DNA from: Salipaludibacillus keqinensis
GTDB taxonomy: Bacteria > Bacillota > Bacilli > Bacillales > Salisediminibacteriaceae
Reading direction: 5' to 3'
Length of the DNA stretch: 64,000 bases
NCBI RefSeq assembly: GCF_003226325.1
Contig: NZ_PDOD01000002.1
Coordinates: 62,001 to 126,000, forward strand
The position numbers were made by a program, and so were the translations under genes. Of this stretch, positions 27,561 through 35,568 are shown piece after piece; position 1 is the stretch's first letter; the number at the start of each line of letters is the position of its first letter. Under the pieces are notes generated by a model. That model had not been told where the DNA came from, did not search any database, and worked only from the letters and a program-made list of their open reading frames with translations.

Positions 27561-28793
27561 ATGAAGAAAGTCATTTTTTTAGTTGATATGCAATCTTTTT
27601 TTGCCTCGGTTGAAAAAGCAAAGCATTACCACAATTTAAACCGACCACTCGTTGTTTCCGGGGATCCAACACGACGCTCCGGTGTGATTCTAGCCGCTTG
27701 TCCTCTCGCCAAAAAAAGCGGCATTCAAAACGGCGAGCGCCTATGGGAAGCAGAACAAAAATGCCCTGGCCTCGTGACTGTCCCCCCTCATATGCAAGAA
27801 TACATTGACAACTCCATCGTCATTACGGAAATTTTGGAAAGTGTCACCGATTTAGTGGAACCTTACAGCATAGATGAACAATTCATGGACGTCACTCACT
27901 CTCAAAAACTTTTCGGTGACCCTTATGAAATCGCTAGCTATATTCAGCATGAAATTCACTCTAAACTGAGAGTGTTCGCACGAGTTGGAATTGGCGAGAA
28001 CAAAGTCCTTGCCAAAATGGCCTGTGATAATTTTTCTAAGAAAAACGAAAATGGGATCTTCTTTTTAAAAAAAGAAGAATTGGAAGATACCTTGTGGCCT
28101 TTACCTATTGAGAAGCTATTCCGAGCTGGGGGGAAAATGTCACAGCACTTACGGCGAAGAGCCATCCGTACGATCGGTGAATTAGCTCGAACGGATGTAA
28201 ATAAAATCAAGAAAGAATGGGGGATTCACGGGCAAGTTCTTTGGATGAATGCTCACGGGGTCGATTATTCCCCTATTTCTCTTACTTCGACTAATGGGCA
28301 AAAGGCGATTGGAAACGGGATGACCCTTCCCCGGGATTACAGCGAAAAAGCCGAAATTAAAGTCGTCCTGCTGGAATTGTGCGAAGAGGTTTGCCGGCGT
28401 GCACGACTCGCCCAAGTCATGGGACAAACGGTGTCTTTAGGCGTTTCCGGTGCCAGCTATGAGATCAGAACAGGATTTCACCGTCAACAAAAGATGGCGG
28501 AACCGACGAACATGACGATGGAGGTGTTTCGCTATGCTTGCGATCTCCTTGAAAGTTTTTGGGACAGAGAACCCATTCGAAGGCTCCACGTCTCCCTTTC
28601 CAGTCTTCACAGCGATCAAACGATTCAGCTGAGTCTATTTGAAGAACAACGTGGGGAGAACATCCAGTTGGGCTATGTAACCGATGAACTCGTAAAAAAA
28701 TACGGCAAAACGGCAGTGATTCGAGCTGCGTCTTTGTTACCTGCTAGCCAAGTGAAAGAGCGTTCAGCTAAAATAGGAGGTCACTACAAATGA
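27561..28793 (+). CDS. uvrX: Y-family translesion DNA polymerase (UvrX/YqjW-like)
   Basis: A 410-residue DinB/UmuC-type polymerase for bypass of DNA lesions. The catalytic acids are seen in FLVDMQSFFASVE (Asp9) and YSIDEQF (Asp105, Glu106), with helix-hairpin-helix and little-finger regions after them. A sliding-clamp motif QLSLF lies at 356-360. The ATG at 27561 follows AAGGAGGG. A LexA box precedes it and a YolD-like gene overlaps its end by 4 bp, the usual pairing for UvrX (YqjW-YqjX, UvrX-YolD) in bacilli. Confidence 0.92.
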   Translation: MKKVIFLVDMQSFFASVEKAKHYHNLNRPLVVSGDPTRRSGVILAACPLAKKSGIQNGERLWEAEQKCPGLVTVPPHMQEYIDNSIVITEILESVTDLVEPYSIDEQFMDVTHSQKLFGDPYEIASYIQHEIHSKLRVFARVGIGENKVLAKMACDNFSKKNENGIFFLKKEELEDTLWPLPIEKLFRAGGKMSQHLRRRAIRTIGELARTDVNKIKKEWGIHGQVLWMNAHGVDYSPISLTSTNGQKAIGNGMTLPRDYSEKAEIKVVLLELCEEVCRRARLAQVMGQTVSLGVSGASYEIRTGFHRQQKMAEPTNMTMEVFRYACDLLESFWDREPIRRLHVSLSSLHSDQTIQLSLFEEQRGENIQLGYVTDELVKKYGKTAVIRAASLLPASQVKERSAKIGGHYK

Positions 28794-29116
28794 GCAATTT
28801 CTTAAAACGGGGAAACCTTATGTGGGAAGGAAGTCGTATGATGCTTCCCGAACACATCCAAGCGCTTCGGGAACGAAAAAGAAAGGCAACACATGATCCA
28901 CAGCCTAACCTAACAGAAGACGAACTAACGGAGCTTGGTCATGTCGCTATGGACTCTCTCTATCACACGATTGAAGTGACTGTGGTGTACTGGCAAGATG
29001 GCTATGACCAGCGGGTTACAGGAGTGATCGACGAAATTGATAGCCTAGGCAAACGACTGAAACTAAACGGTGAATGGATAAACATTACGGTCCTTAAACG
29101 GATTGACCGCGTGTAA
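28790..29116 (+). CDS. YolD-like protein
   Basis: A 108-residue protein of the YolD-like family, proposed to be the UmuD-like partner of Y-family polymerases in Firmicutes. Typical features are the start RGNLMWEGSRMMLPEH, and the core TIEVTVVYWQDG and GVIDEIDSLGKRLKL. It overlaps uvrX by ATGA and shares its LexA-controlled transcript. No catalytic residues are known. Confidence 0.9.
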   Translation: MSNFLKRGNLMWEGSRMMLPEHIQALRERKRKATHDPQPNLTEDELTELGHVAMDSLYHTIEVTVVYWQDGYDQRVTGVIDEIDSLGKRLKLNGEWINITVLKRIDRV

Positions 29117-29189
29117 ATATCGGTAAAAAGAAGCGCACGCGAAAAAACTATAAATTATGTCGAGCACAATAGCAGCCGTCAGATCGGTA

Positions 29190-29236
29190 AGAACAAAAAT
29201 AACTCCCCTTGGACAAGGAGGGTTATTTTTGTTCTA
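29190..29236 (+). terminator. Terminator of the uvrX-yolD operon
   Basis: Long stem AGAACAAAAATAACTCC../..GGGTTATTTTTGTTCT; the right arm itself supplies the T-tract. It may also work on the minus strand. Confidence 0.75.
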
Positions 29237-29302
29237 TGTAGAGCTCAAATAAGCAGATGATGGTATAATCTTAGCCTCATATGGAAAGGCGAAGAATGAG
29301 TG

Positions 29303-29331
29303 AACAATTGAATGAAATCTAACATATATTA
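29303..29331 (+). promoter_or_regulatory. Possible sigma-K-type promoter upstream of the 29.4-kb gene pair
   Basis: An ACA at 29304-29306, 16 nt, then CATATATTA (29323-29331), which matches the sigma-K -10 consensus CATANNNTA and spacing. Short consensus in AT-rich DNA, so it could be chance. Confidence 0.3.
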
Positions 29332-29356
29332 ATGTATCCGAACGGAGGGGACGGGG

Positions 29357-29653
29357 ATGGCCGAAGATAAAAGAGGAATGGAAAAACTAAATCAATTTTC
29401 AATTAACGATCTTTATAAAGGGAAAAACTTAGATATTATAGCCGCTGCACTTTTACTTACGGGAAAATTAAAAGTAGATTCTGTAGAGATATTTCGTGGA
29501 TCACCAACCGTATCCGTTGGTCTTGTAGGAGAATATCGGATCCCAAGTAATAAGAAGGTAAATAAGATGGTCGATTTTATGGATCAAAATGGAGACATGA
29601 CCATAGATGAAATTTTTGAGGCATTTCAAACGAGAATGAAGAAAAAGGAGTAG
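29357..29653 (+). CDS. Hypothetical protein, 98 residues
   Basis: I do not recognise a family. The protein is soluble, starts MAEDKRGMEKLNQFSIND, has a hydrophobic helix LDIIAAALLLTGKL in the middle and a basic end (RMKKKE). The strand-rich segment VDSVEIFRGSPTVSVGLVGEY follows the helix. The ATG at 29357 has GGAGGGG upstream. A 43-residue membrane protein starts 6 bp after its stop, so the two form an operon. A sigma-K-like sequence upstream hints at expression in the mother cell during sporulation, which is a guess. Confidence 0.65.
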   Translation: MAEDKRGMEKLNQFSINDLYKGKNLDIIAAALLLTGKLKVDSVEIFRGSPTVSVGLVGEYRIPSNKKVNKMVDFMDQNGDMTIDEIFEAFQTRMKKKE

Positions 29654-29659
29654 GTTAAG

Positions 29660-29791
29660 ATGGAACAACAATGTAATGAAAAGGCCGAATTTAATGGTAC
29701 TGGATTCATTGGTCTTATACTAGTCATTATTTTTATAGCACTGGTATTGTTCGGCTCAACAGATCTTGAGAACCTTACTAATGCGCCATAG
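29660..29791 (+). CDS. Small single-helix membrane protein, 43 residues (possibly YjcZ-like)
   Basis: A short gene starting ATG at 29660, with AGGAG about 10 nt upstream, ending TAG at 29789-29791. It has a charged start with one Cys (MEQQCNEKAEF), a glycine hinge and one hydrophobic helix, GFIGLILVIIFIALVLFG. This layout recalls the small YjcZ-type sporulation membrane peptides, but the similarity is loose. It lies 6 bp after the 98-residue gene and is probably translated with it. Confidence 0.55.
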   Translation: MEQQCNEKAEFNGTGFIGLILVIIFIALVLFGSTDLENLTNAP

Positions 29792-29973
29792 CTTTACCGA
29801 AATATAATTACTTTTTTGTAGACTTCTCTTCACAACATAAAAATAGAGAGATTTGTGAACGAACATAGTCCAACAACCAAATTTTAATGACAAGCTTGTC
29901 CCTCAGATTTCATTACCTCTTATCATTGAATTTTAAAAACACGCGACTCATTTTTTACTTTTTCAAAATTGGT

Positions 29974-30336
29974 TTACCCTACCTCTCTCCATAGCCCATA
30001 AAAATAATAAATCTCAGAAAGAATTGCTTGAGAATCATGAGCCTCTATCCCTCCTTCTACTCTAAAAAGTGCTTCATTAATGGCAACAATATCTTCTCTT
30101 TCTACACTGTATTGGATTCGAATCTTGATCAATTCCCATGCTTTCCTCGCTCTATTATATTCTTTATTTGCGTCCTCCCAATTTTCTTCTCTTACGTTAC
30201 TTTCAATATTCTCTACATAAGCTGCCAAATCATCGTCAGAGCGAAATGGTTCTTTGAGCCAACTACCACTTGTCATAATTATGAAAGACGATGCCACAAA
30301 TAAAATAGGTACGAAATAAATGAAAAATTTTTTCAT
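29974..30336 (-). CDS. DUF4363 family protein
   Basis: A 120-residue protein with an N-terminal signal or anchor helix (FFIYFVPILFVASSFIIMT) and a helical extracytoplasmic domain with the pattern EENWEDANKEYNRARKAW, typical of DUF4363. Function unknown. The ATG at 30336 has AGGAG upstream and is preferred over a start 12 codons earlier. It follows the DUF421 (YetF-like) gene by 35 bp; DUF421 and DUF4363 genes are often paired in bacilli. Confidence 0.8.
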   Translation of the reverse strand: MKKFFIYFVPILFVASSFIIMTSGSWLKEPFRSDDDLAAYVENIESNVREENWEDANKEYNRARKAWELIKIRIQYSVEREDIVAINEALFRVEGGIEAHDSQAILSEIYYFYGLWREVG

Positions 30337-30371
30337 GGGATCCTTCTCCTCATATGCATATTTCAATCTCA

Positions 30372-31100
30372 CTAATAAGGACCATCGTAATCACTTATAT
30401 TTAAATCATCTGATATATTGTCATCTACTTTGTCTAAATAAAACATTTCATTAGGTAATAGTGCTGCATACGATACTTCTTTCAAGGATTTTACCCCTCT
30501 TATTTTTAATTGATCCATTAACCAATCTTCATTCTTTTGTCTTTGTTCAAGATTTTGTGGAATGACTTTCCCGTCAATGATTAATTCTGTGGTAAGTTTC
30601 ACGGGCTCAGCAGGGACATGCAAATCCTTTTTCTGGACCGTCTGATAATCAGATTTAGGCAAGACGGAAAGTGTCCCATCTGGCTCTAATATCGCTATTT
30701 CTACTTCAACTGGTGAGAACACATCCTTTGATCGCAATTGTTGCATGAGTTCGTCTTTAGTAATACGAACCTTTAATAAATTTTTTTCTAATATATTTCC
30801 TTTTTGCATTAAAATTACAGGTTCAGAATCTTGTATTTTAGACAGGTACCTACTTTTTAACCCAATAAATTGCAGTAATATTGTTAAGACAATAAACACA
30901 GTCAACGCGATCCAATGAACTAGTGCTTTGGAAGACAAGTCTGTAGCTAACGTTGCTGCAATCGAGCCTATAGTAATTCCATTTATATAATCAAACATTG
31001 TGAAATTACCTATTAGCTGTTTCCCAATAAGTCTGGCATATAAAAGGATAGTAAAAAAAGTAATACTTGCTCTGACAATAACAACGAGTGATTCCTGCAT
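30372..31100 (-). CDS. YetF-like membrane protein (DUF421)
   Basis: A 242-residue protein with three N-terminal membrane helices (about residues 5-80) followed by a soluble domain. The sequence RLIGKQLIGNFTMFDYINGITIGSIAA is split here as RLIGKQLIGNFTMFD and GITIGSIAA, the DUF421 signature; the soluble part has EPVILMQKGNILEKNL and VEVEIAILEPDGTLSV. Family members in bacilli are linked to spore membranes and resistance (the 2Duf protein), but the role of YetF itself is not settled. Co-transcribed with the DUF4363 gene. GGAAAAGG precedes the ATG. Confidence 0.88.
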   Translation of the reverse strand: MQESLVVIVRASITFFTILLYARLIGKQLIGNFTMFDYINGITIGSIAATLATDLSSKALVHWIALTVFIVLTILLQFIGLKSRYLSKIQDSEPVILMQKGNILEKNLLKVRITKDELMQQLRSKDVFSPVEVEIAILEPDGTLSVLPKSDYQTVQKKDLHVPAEPVKLTTELIIDGKVIPQNLEQRQKNEDWLMDQLKIRGVKSLKEVSYAALLPNEMFYLDKVDDNISDDLNISDYDGPY

Positions 31101-31526
31101 ATGAACCCTTTTCCTTTCAACCTTCAGTTATATAAGTGAGTAAGGCTATGGTGTTGCTCTATCTTTATTCACGTTAATAAGGTAACACCATTCATATTAT
31201 AACCAGGATCCCCGCTATGATTCTTACGTTATTAGTACTGTGTTCCCTGCGACAGAAAAATGGGTATTAAGAACAGTCCGGACAACTTCGCATAATGTTT
31301 GTACTCAAACCTCAGGTAAACTAGGCAAAACAAACCTCTTAGAAGCACAATGTTTCTAAGAGGTGTTTCTAATGATATGTGCTTAGGTGCAACCGTGCTC
31401 TTAAGAGTCAACATAAGTAAAGGTTATCTAAGAAGGTCATAACAAACAAAGATGAGCATGTTCATAACATGAATCAAATACTTAAATTTAACATGTAGGA
31501 GGTCTGATTGAAAAATACTTTACAGT
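31101..31526. other. Non-coding stretch with two inverted repeats
   Basis: About 425 bp with no gene I can support. An outer inverted repeat ATGGTGTT/AACACCAT spans 31148-31192, with an inner TTATT/AATAA. A terminator-like hairpin lies at 31328-31368. The 60-codon frame on the minus strand (31414-31232) has no ribosome-binding site and runs straight through that hairpin. Confidence 0.5.
31326..31370. terminator. Terminator-like hairpin in the 31.1-31.5 kb gap
   Basis: AACCTCTTAGAA and TTCTAAGAGGT pair over a 9-nt loop. On the minus strand it is followed by TTTGTTTTG, so it may end the lipoprotein transcript, about 160 bp after that gene's stop. Confidence 0.55.
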
Positions 31527-32321
31527 TTAATACGATACAATCCCATAGATTTTCCAATCACCATCTTCATCTACTGACACGAGGACATCATCAACAACCC
31601 CAGAGACTTCTCCAAAATTAGAGACTCTAAGATCAACAATAACGATATAATTTTCACTTTGAGTAATTAATTGTTCAAACACCTCTGGAATTCTTACATC
31701 CATTGTGACTTCATCAACAGATCGGATTGATATTTCTTCAATACGCCAGTCATTTAAGGTTTGGTTGTCTTTATACGTATTTACGTAATCACGCTCAGTT
31801 AGTCCTAAGAAATGAAGATAGTCTGTATTAACATAGCTAACTGACTGCTCGAACTCTTCATTTTTTAAATGTTGATAATAATTGAATGTCATTTCTGCAG
31901 CTGGATGGTCAAACTCTGCTTCACTTAGGTCTTCTTCAACCTCATTTTCGTTCTCTGCCATCTCATTATCGTTCTCTTCAACGCCTTCCTCCTCCTCAGG
32001 TACTTCGTTGGACATATTCTCTTCGGCGTCCAAATCCTCCGCATTATCGGTCTCTTCTGCCTCATTATTAGATGAATCAATTTCTTCATCTGCGTTTTCG
32101 TTCTCTGCTATCTCATTATCATTATCCTCAACGGCGTTCTCCTCATCCGCCCCTCCGTTGGACGTATTCTCTTCTGCACCCACATCCTCTGAATTATTCG
32201 TCTCTTCTGACTCATTGTTAGACGGATCGTTTTCCTCATCCGTATTTCCTGTTGCACATCCAAAAATCATTATAGATAAAAAAATACCCATCAACATGTT
32301 TAAAGCTATCTTAGGATTCAT
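31527..32321 (-). CDS. Acidic lipoprotein with an internal tandem duplication
   Basis: A 264-residue exported lipoprotein of unknown function. The lipobox IMIFGC puts the lipidated Cys at residue 22. Residues 32-80 and 82-130 are two copies of a Glu/Asn/Asp-rich block, aligned without gaps and identical at about 32 of 49 positions, forming a flexible acidic linker. The C-terminal part from about 138 (FDHPAAEMTFNYYQHLKNEE) looks like a small NTF2/DUF4878-type domain and ends DGDWKIYGIVSY. The ATG at 32321 has GGAGG upstream; the TTG at 32336 overlaps that site. Strong acidity fits a halophile. Confidence 0.8.
   Translation of the reverse strand: MNPKIALNMLMGIFLSIMIFGCATGNTDEENDPSNNESEETNNSEDVGAEENTSNGGADEENAVEDNDNEIAENENADEEIDSSNNEAEETDNAEDLDAEENMSNEVPEEEEGVEENDNEMAENENEVEEDLSEAEFDHPAAEMTFNYYQHLKNEEFEQSVSYVNTDYLHFLGLTERDYVNTYKDNQTLNDWRIEEISIRSVDEVTMDVRIPEVFEQLITQSENYIVIVDLRVSNFGEVSGVVDDVLVSVDEDGDWKIYGIVSY
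31932..32228. repeat. Imperfect 150-bp tandem duplication inside the lipoprotein gene
   Basis: Two in-frame copies, 32228-32082 and 32078-31932, encode the acidic blocks described for the lipoprotein. The period of 150 bp keeps the frame. Confidence 0.8.
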
Positions 32322-32638
32322 CCATTTCCTCCTCAATTTTTTTCTTTCATAATGTATGACCTAGAGGAGATGTCTGATACTAAAATCTTCAAAACTCTGT
32401 TTTATTCCGATTATTTACGGTGATGGGAACTGTTGCATTAAAACCCCTTTCCTATGTTCCTTTTGCTTACAGATTTCTAAAACAGCATCAACTTTTATAA
32501 CTAAAAATCCTTAAAGATTAATTTTAAAAGAATTTAATGGACAAATCTCGGCACGACGAGGCTTGTTTGTCCCGTTTCTGCTTTCAAAAAGAAACTTATC
32601 CGCAACTCAAAAATCTATAGTTTCCTAAACAAAAATAA
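32322..32638. other. Intergenic stretch upstream of the lipoprotein gene
   Basis: No coding region supported. It should hold the lipoprotein promoter. An inverted repeat GGACAAA..CTCG/CGAG..TTTGTCC lies at 32539-32572 without a T-tract on either side. Confidence 0.5.
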
Positions 32639-32668
32639 AACCCCTGAAGCCTAATGGCAACAGGGGTT
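32632..32668 (-). terminator. Terminator of glnA
   Basis: AACCCCTG/CAGGGGTT stem with 14-nt loop and TTTTATTTTTG tail on the minus strand, 7 bp after the glnA stop. Confidence 0.85.
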
Positions 32669-32674
32669 GTCTTA

Positions 32675-34012
32675 TTAATACGTTTGTAGGTACTGCTCGC
32701 GCTCCCATGGGTGAACTTGGGTACGGAACATATCCCATTCGATTTCTTTTGCTTCAACAAAGTGCTCTAATGCGTGGGCACCAATTGCCTTTGCAATAAT
32801 TTCGTCTTTCTTTAACGCTTCAAGTGCTTCTTTAAGCGTTGCTGGTAACGCTTCGATGCCTTCTGCTTGGCGCTCATCGTAATCCATCGCATAGATGTTA
32901 CGATCAGTTTCTGCAGGTGGAGTCATCTTATGACGAATACCATCAAGACCTGCTGCAAGCATTGCTGCCATCGCTAAGTATGGGTTCGCTGCAGGGTCTG
33001 GGCTACGTACTTCAATACGAGTACTTAATCCTCTAGATGAAGGAATACGTACTAGTGGTGAACGATTGCGCATAGACCATGCTACGTAACAAGGTGCTTC
33101 ATAACCTGGAACAAGACGCTTGTATGAGTTTACTGTAGGGTTCGTAATTGCAGTAAACGCATGTGCATGCTTTAATGTTCCTGCTAGGAATTGCATCGCC
33201 GTTTCACTTAATTGATTTTCTGTATTTTCATCATAGAATGCATTGACATTACCGTCTTGGAATAAAGACATGTTTGCATGCATCCCACTTCCGTTTACGC
33301 CAAACAATGGTTTTGGCATGAACGTTGCGTGCAATCCGTGTTTACGAGCGATTGTTTTTACAACAAGCTTAAACGTTTGGATATTATCACACGTAGTTAC
33401 TGCATCCGCATATTTAAAGTCAATTTCGTGCTGACCTGGAGCTACTTCATGGTGAGAAGCTTCAATTTCAAAGCCCATGTCTTCAAGTTCAAGTACAATA
33501 TCTCGACGGCAGTTTTCACCTAAGTCCGTAGGAGCTAAGTCAAAATATCCACCTTTATCATTTAATTCAAGAGTTGGTTCACCGTGTTCGTCATTCTTGA
33601 AAAGGAAAAATTCTGGCTCTGGTCCAATGTTGAAGTCAGAGTAACCAAGATCTTTCGCTTCTTGAAGAACTCTTTTCAACACTCCACGCGGGTCACCTTC
33701 AAATGGGGTACCGTCCGGGCTGTAAATATCACAGATTAATCTTGCTACTTTACCTTTTTCAGGAGTCCAAGGGAAGATAACCCAAGTATCAAGATCCGGA
33801 TATAAGTACATGTCTGACTCCTCAATACGAACAAAACCTTCGATTGATGATCCGTCAAACATCATAAGGTTATCCAATGCTTTCGTTAACTGATCCACTG
33901 GGATTTCTACGTTTTTAATGATCCCCATTAAATCTGTGAACTGTAATCGAATGAACCTTACGTTTTCCTCATCTGCCATGCGTAAAATGTCTTCTTTAGC
34001 GTACTTACTCAT
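32675..34012 (-). CDS. glnA: Glutamine synthetase, type I (GlnA)
   Basis: A 445-residue enzyme that makes glutamine from glutamate, ammonia and ATP, and in bacilli also signals nitrogen status to GlnR and TnrA. Seen are the Asp50-region loop FDGSSIEGF, the metal-binding GPEPEFFLF, the [17 protein letters not shown] segment and [17 protein letters not shown]. The ATG at 34012 follows GGAGG and gives the usual length (B. subtilis 444). In B. subtilis glnR lies directly upstream in the same operon; here it is missing and ynbB comes next, but a GlnR/TnrA box lies before the gene. Confidence 0.97.
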   Translation of the reverse strand: MSKYAKEDILRMADEENVRFIRLQFTDLMGIIKNVEIPVDQLTKALDNLMMFDGSSIEGFVRIEESDMYLYPDLDTWVIFPWTPEKGKVARLICDIYSPDGTPFEGDPRGVLKRVLQEAKDLGYSDFNIGPEPEFFLFKNDEHGEPTLELNDKGGYFDLAPTDLGENCRRDIVLELEDMGFEIEASHHEVAPGQHEIDFKYADAVTTCDNIQTFKLVVKTIARKHGLHATFMPKPLFGVNGSGMHANMSLFQDGNVNAFYDENTENQLSETAMQFLAGTLKHAHAFTAITNPTVNSYKRLVPGYEAPCYVAWSMRNRSPLVRIPSSRGLSTRIEVRSPDPAANPYLAMAAMLAAGLDGIRHKMTPPAETDRNIYAMDYDERQAEGIEALPATLKEALEALKKDEIIAKAIGAHALEHFVEAKEIEWDMFRTQVHPWEREQYLQTY

Positions 34013-34055
34013 TCTTTTAGTCTCCTCCTTCAAAATGTCTGCTACTAGTTTAATT

Positions 34056-34089
34056 GGAGTAACAGGTTGTCTATCGCCTGTCTTACTCC
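34056..34089 (-). promoter_or_regulatory. Stem-loop in the glnA leader
   Basis: On the minus strand GGAGTAA-(G)-ACAGG pairs with CCTGTTACTCC over an 11-nt loop. It lies 44 bp upstream of the glnA start and within the predicted leader RNA. No T-tract follows, so it is not a terminator. Role unknown. Confidence 0.5.
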
Positions 34090-34195
34090 TTCATCAGAAG
34101 AATCTGTTCTTGTCTAAAAAGATCGAACATTCGAATTCTTCATTATTTAACGATAATCATATGATAACGAAGATCTAATTCCAATTGTTTGATCT

Positions 34196-34226
34196 TGTCA
34201 GATTATCTGACAGAGAAATTTTCTGA
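34196..34226 (-). promoter_or_regulatory. GlnR/TnrA box over the predicted glnA promoter
   Basis: TGTCAGATAATCTGACA (34212-34196, minus strand) matches the consensus TGTNAN7TNACA fully. It overlaps a possible -10 (GATAAT) set 16 bp after a -35-like TTGTCA, and a second half-site TGTCAG lies at that -35. The layout suits repression by GlnR with excess nitrogen. Confidence 0.78.
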
Positions 34227-34231
34227 CAAAG

Positions 34232-34269
34232 AAAAAGAAAGCAGGTTAATTTAAACCTACCCTCTTTCT
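34232..34269 (-). terminator. Terminator of hflX-ynbB
   Basis: AGAAAG..AGGTTTAAATTAACCT..CTTTCT hairpin followed by TTTTTC on the minus strand, 23 bp after the ynbB stop. Confidence 0.75.
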
Positions 34270-34291
34270 GACATTCATAACCGATTTTTTA

Positions 34292-35554
34292 TTATTTTAG
34301 TGAAATTTCTTCATAAATTGTAAGAACTGCATCTGTCACGGCGATCTTTATATGTTCAAATGTCAAGCCACCCTGAACATACGCCGTGTAAGGTGGCCGG
34401 ATAGGACCGTCAGCAGTCAACTCAATGCTTGAACCTTGTATAAACGTTCCTGCAGCCATAATAACATCGTCTTCGTAACCAGGCATATAGCTTGGATGTG
34501 GTTTAACATGGGCATCTACCGGAGATGCCCCTTGGATGGCCTGACAAAAGGAAATCATTGACTTCGCATTTGGGAAAGAGACCGACTGGATTAAATCGGT
34601 TCTGTCTGCATCCCATGCAGGAGAAGTTTCCATGCCTAGTTCACTAAGAAACTTAGAGGTAAACATCGCCCCTTTCAACGCTTCATTCACCACATGAGGA
34701 GCCAAGAAGAATCCTTGAAACATGTCGAGCAGTGTGTTTAGGCTTGCCCCTCCCTCCAGACCAATCCCTGGTGCAGTCAATCGATTGCCACATAGGTCAA
34801 TGAGAGCTTTTTTTCCAACGAGATAGCCGCCAGTCTTGGCAATTCCACCGCCGGGATTTTTTATTAGTGAGCCTGCAACTAAATCTGCTCCTACGTCGGA
34901 TGGCTCTTTCGTTTCAACAAACTCGCCGTAACAGTTGTCTACAAAGATAATCACATTCGGATTGATGGCTTTGACGGAATCGATCATCTCTTTGATTTTT
35001 GCAATGGTAAATGAAGGGCGATCGGCGTAGCCTTTCGAACGTTGAATGCCGATCACCTTTGTTTGATCTGTCATTTCTTGTCGGATAAGATTCATATCTA
35101 CTTCGTGATCAAGCAACGGAATTTCTTTATATGTGATTCCAAAGTCAATGAGTGATCCGGCATTTTCAGAACCTCTAACTCCTATCACCTCTTCTAACGT
35201 ATCGTAAGGCTTCCCAGTTATGTACATCAGCTCATCTCCTGGCCGCAGGACACCAAACAAGGCGGTTGAAATTGCATGAGTTCCTGAGACCAATTGCGGT
35301 CGAACTACCGCAGCCTCTGTTCCAAAAACTTGAGCATACACCTTTTCTAACGTTTCTCGACCGATATCATCATAGCCATAGCCGGTAGATGGATGGAAAT
35401 GAAATTCAGAGACTCCTTGATCTTTGAAAGCTTTCAACACTTTCCGTTGATTTTGTTCAGAAATGACAGCTCTCTCCAAAAAAGAAGGCTGTAGGTGTTT
35501 CGTTGTTTCGTTTGCTAATGCTATTAGTTGATTTTCATTCATCATTTGTTGCAA
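34292..35554 (-). CDS. ynbB: PLP-dependent methionine gamma-lyase family protein (YnbB, aluminium-resistance family)
   Basis: A 420-residue pyridoxal-phosphate enzyme of the Cys/Met metabolism fold. The likely PLP lysine is in AGSLIKNPGGGIAKTGGY; upstream, FVDNCYGEFVE holds the aspartate that contacts the cofactor. Family members are annotated as aluminium-resistance proteins or C-S lyases, but the substrate is not established. The start is TTG 35554 with AAGGAG 8 nt upstream. It lies 14 bp after hflX, in the B. subtilis order hflX-ynbB-glnRA. Confidence 0.9.
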   Translation of the reverse strand: MQQMMNENQLIALANETTKHLQPSFLERAVISEQNQRKVLKAFKDQGVSEFHFHPSTGYGYDDIGRETLEKVYAQVFGTEAAVVRPQLVSGTHAISTALFGVLRPGDELMYITGKPYDTLEEVIGVRGSENAGSLIDFGITYKEIPLLDHEVDMNLIRQEMTDQTKVIGIQRSKGYADRPSFTIAKIKEMIDSVKAINPNVIIFVDNCYGEFVETKEPSDVGADLVAGSLIKNPGGGIAKTGGYLVGKKALIDLCGNRLTAPGIGLEGGASLNTLLDMFQGFFLAPHVVNEALKGAMFTSKFLSELGMETSPAWDADRTDLIQSVSFPNAKSMISFCQAIQGASPVDAHVKPHPSYMPGYEDDVIMAAGTFIQGSSIELTADGPIRPPYTAYVQGGLTFEHIKIAVTDAVLTIYEEISLK

Positions 35555-35568
35555 CGTCGTATCTCCTT

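Noticed and set aside
31232-31414. 60-codon open frame on the minus strand
   Set aside because: Runs through a terminator-like hairpin and has no ribosome-binding site or recognisable family.
31882-32352. 156-codon Ser-rich open frame on the plus strand
   Set aside because: Antisense to the acidic lipoprotein; the Ser-rich composition is simply the complement of Glu/Asp/Asn codons.
32539-32572. Terminator between glnA and the lipoprotein gene
   Set aside because: A good inverted repeat, but with no T-tract on either strand and a better terminator at the glnA stop; left as an unexplained repeat in the gap entry.
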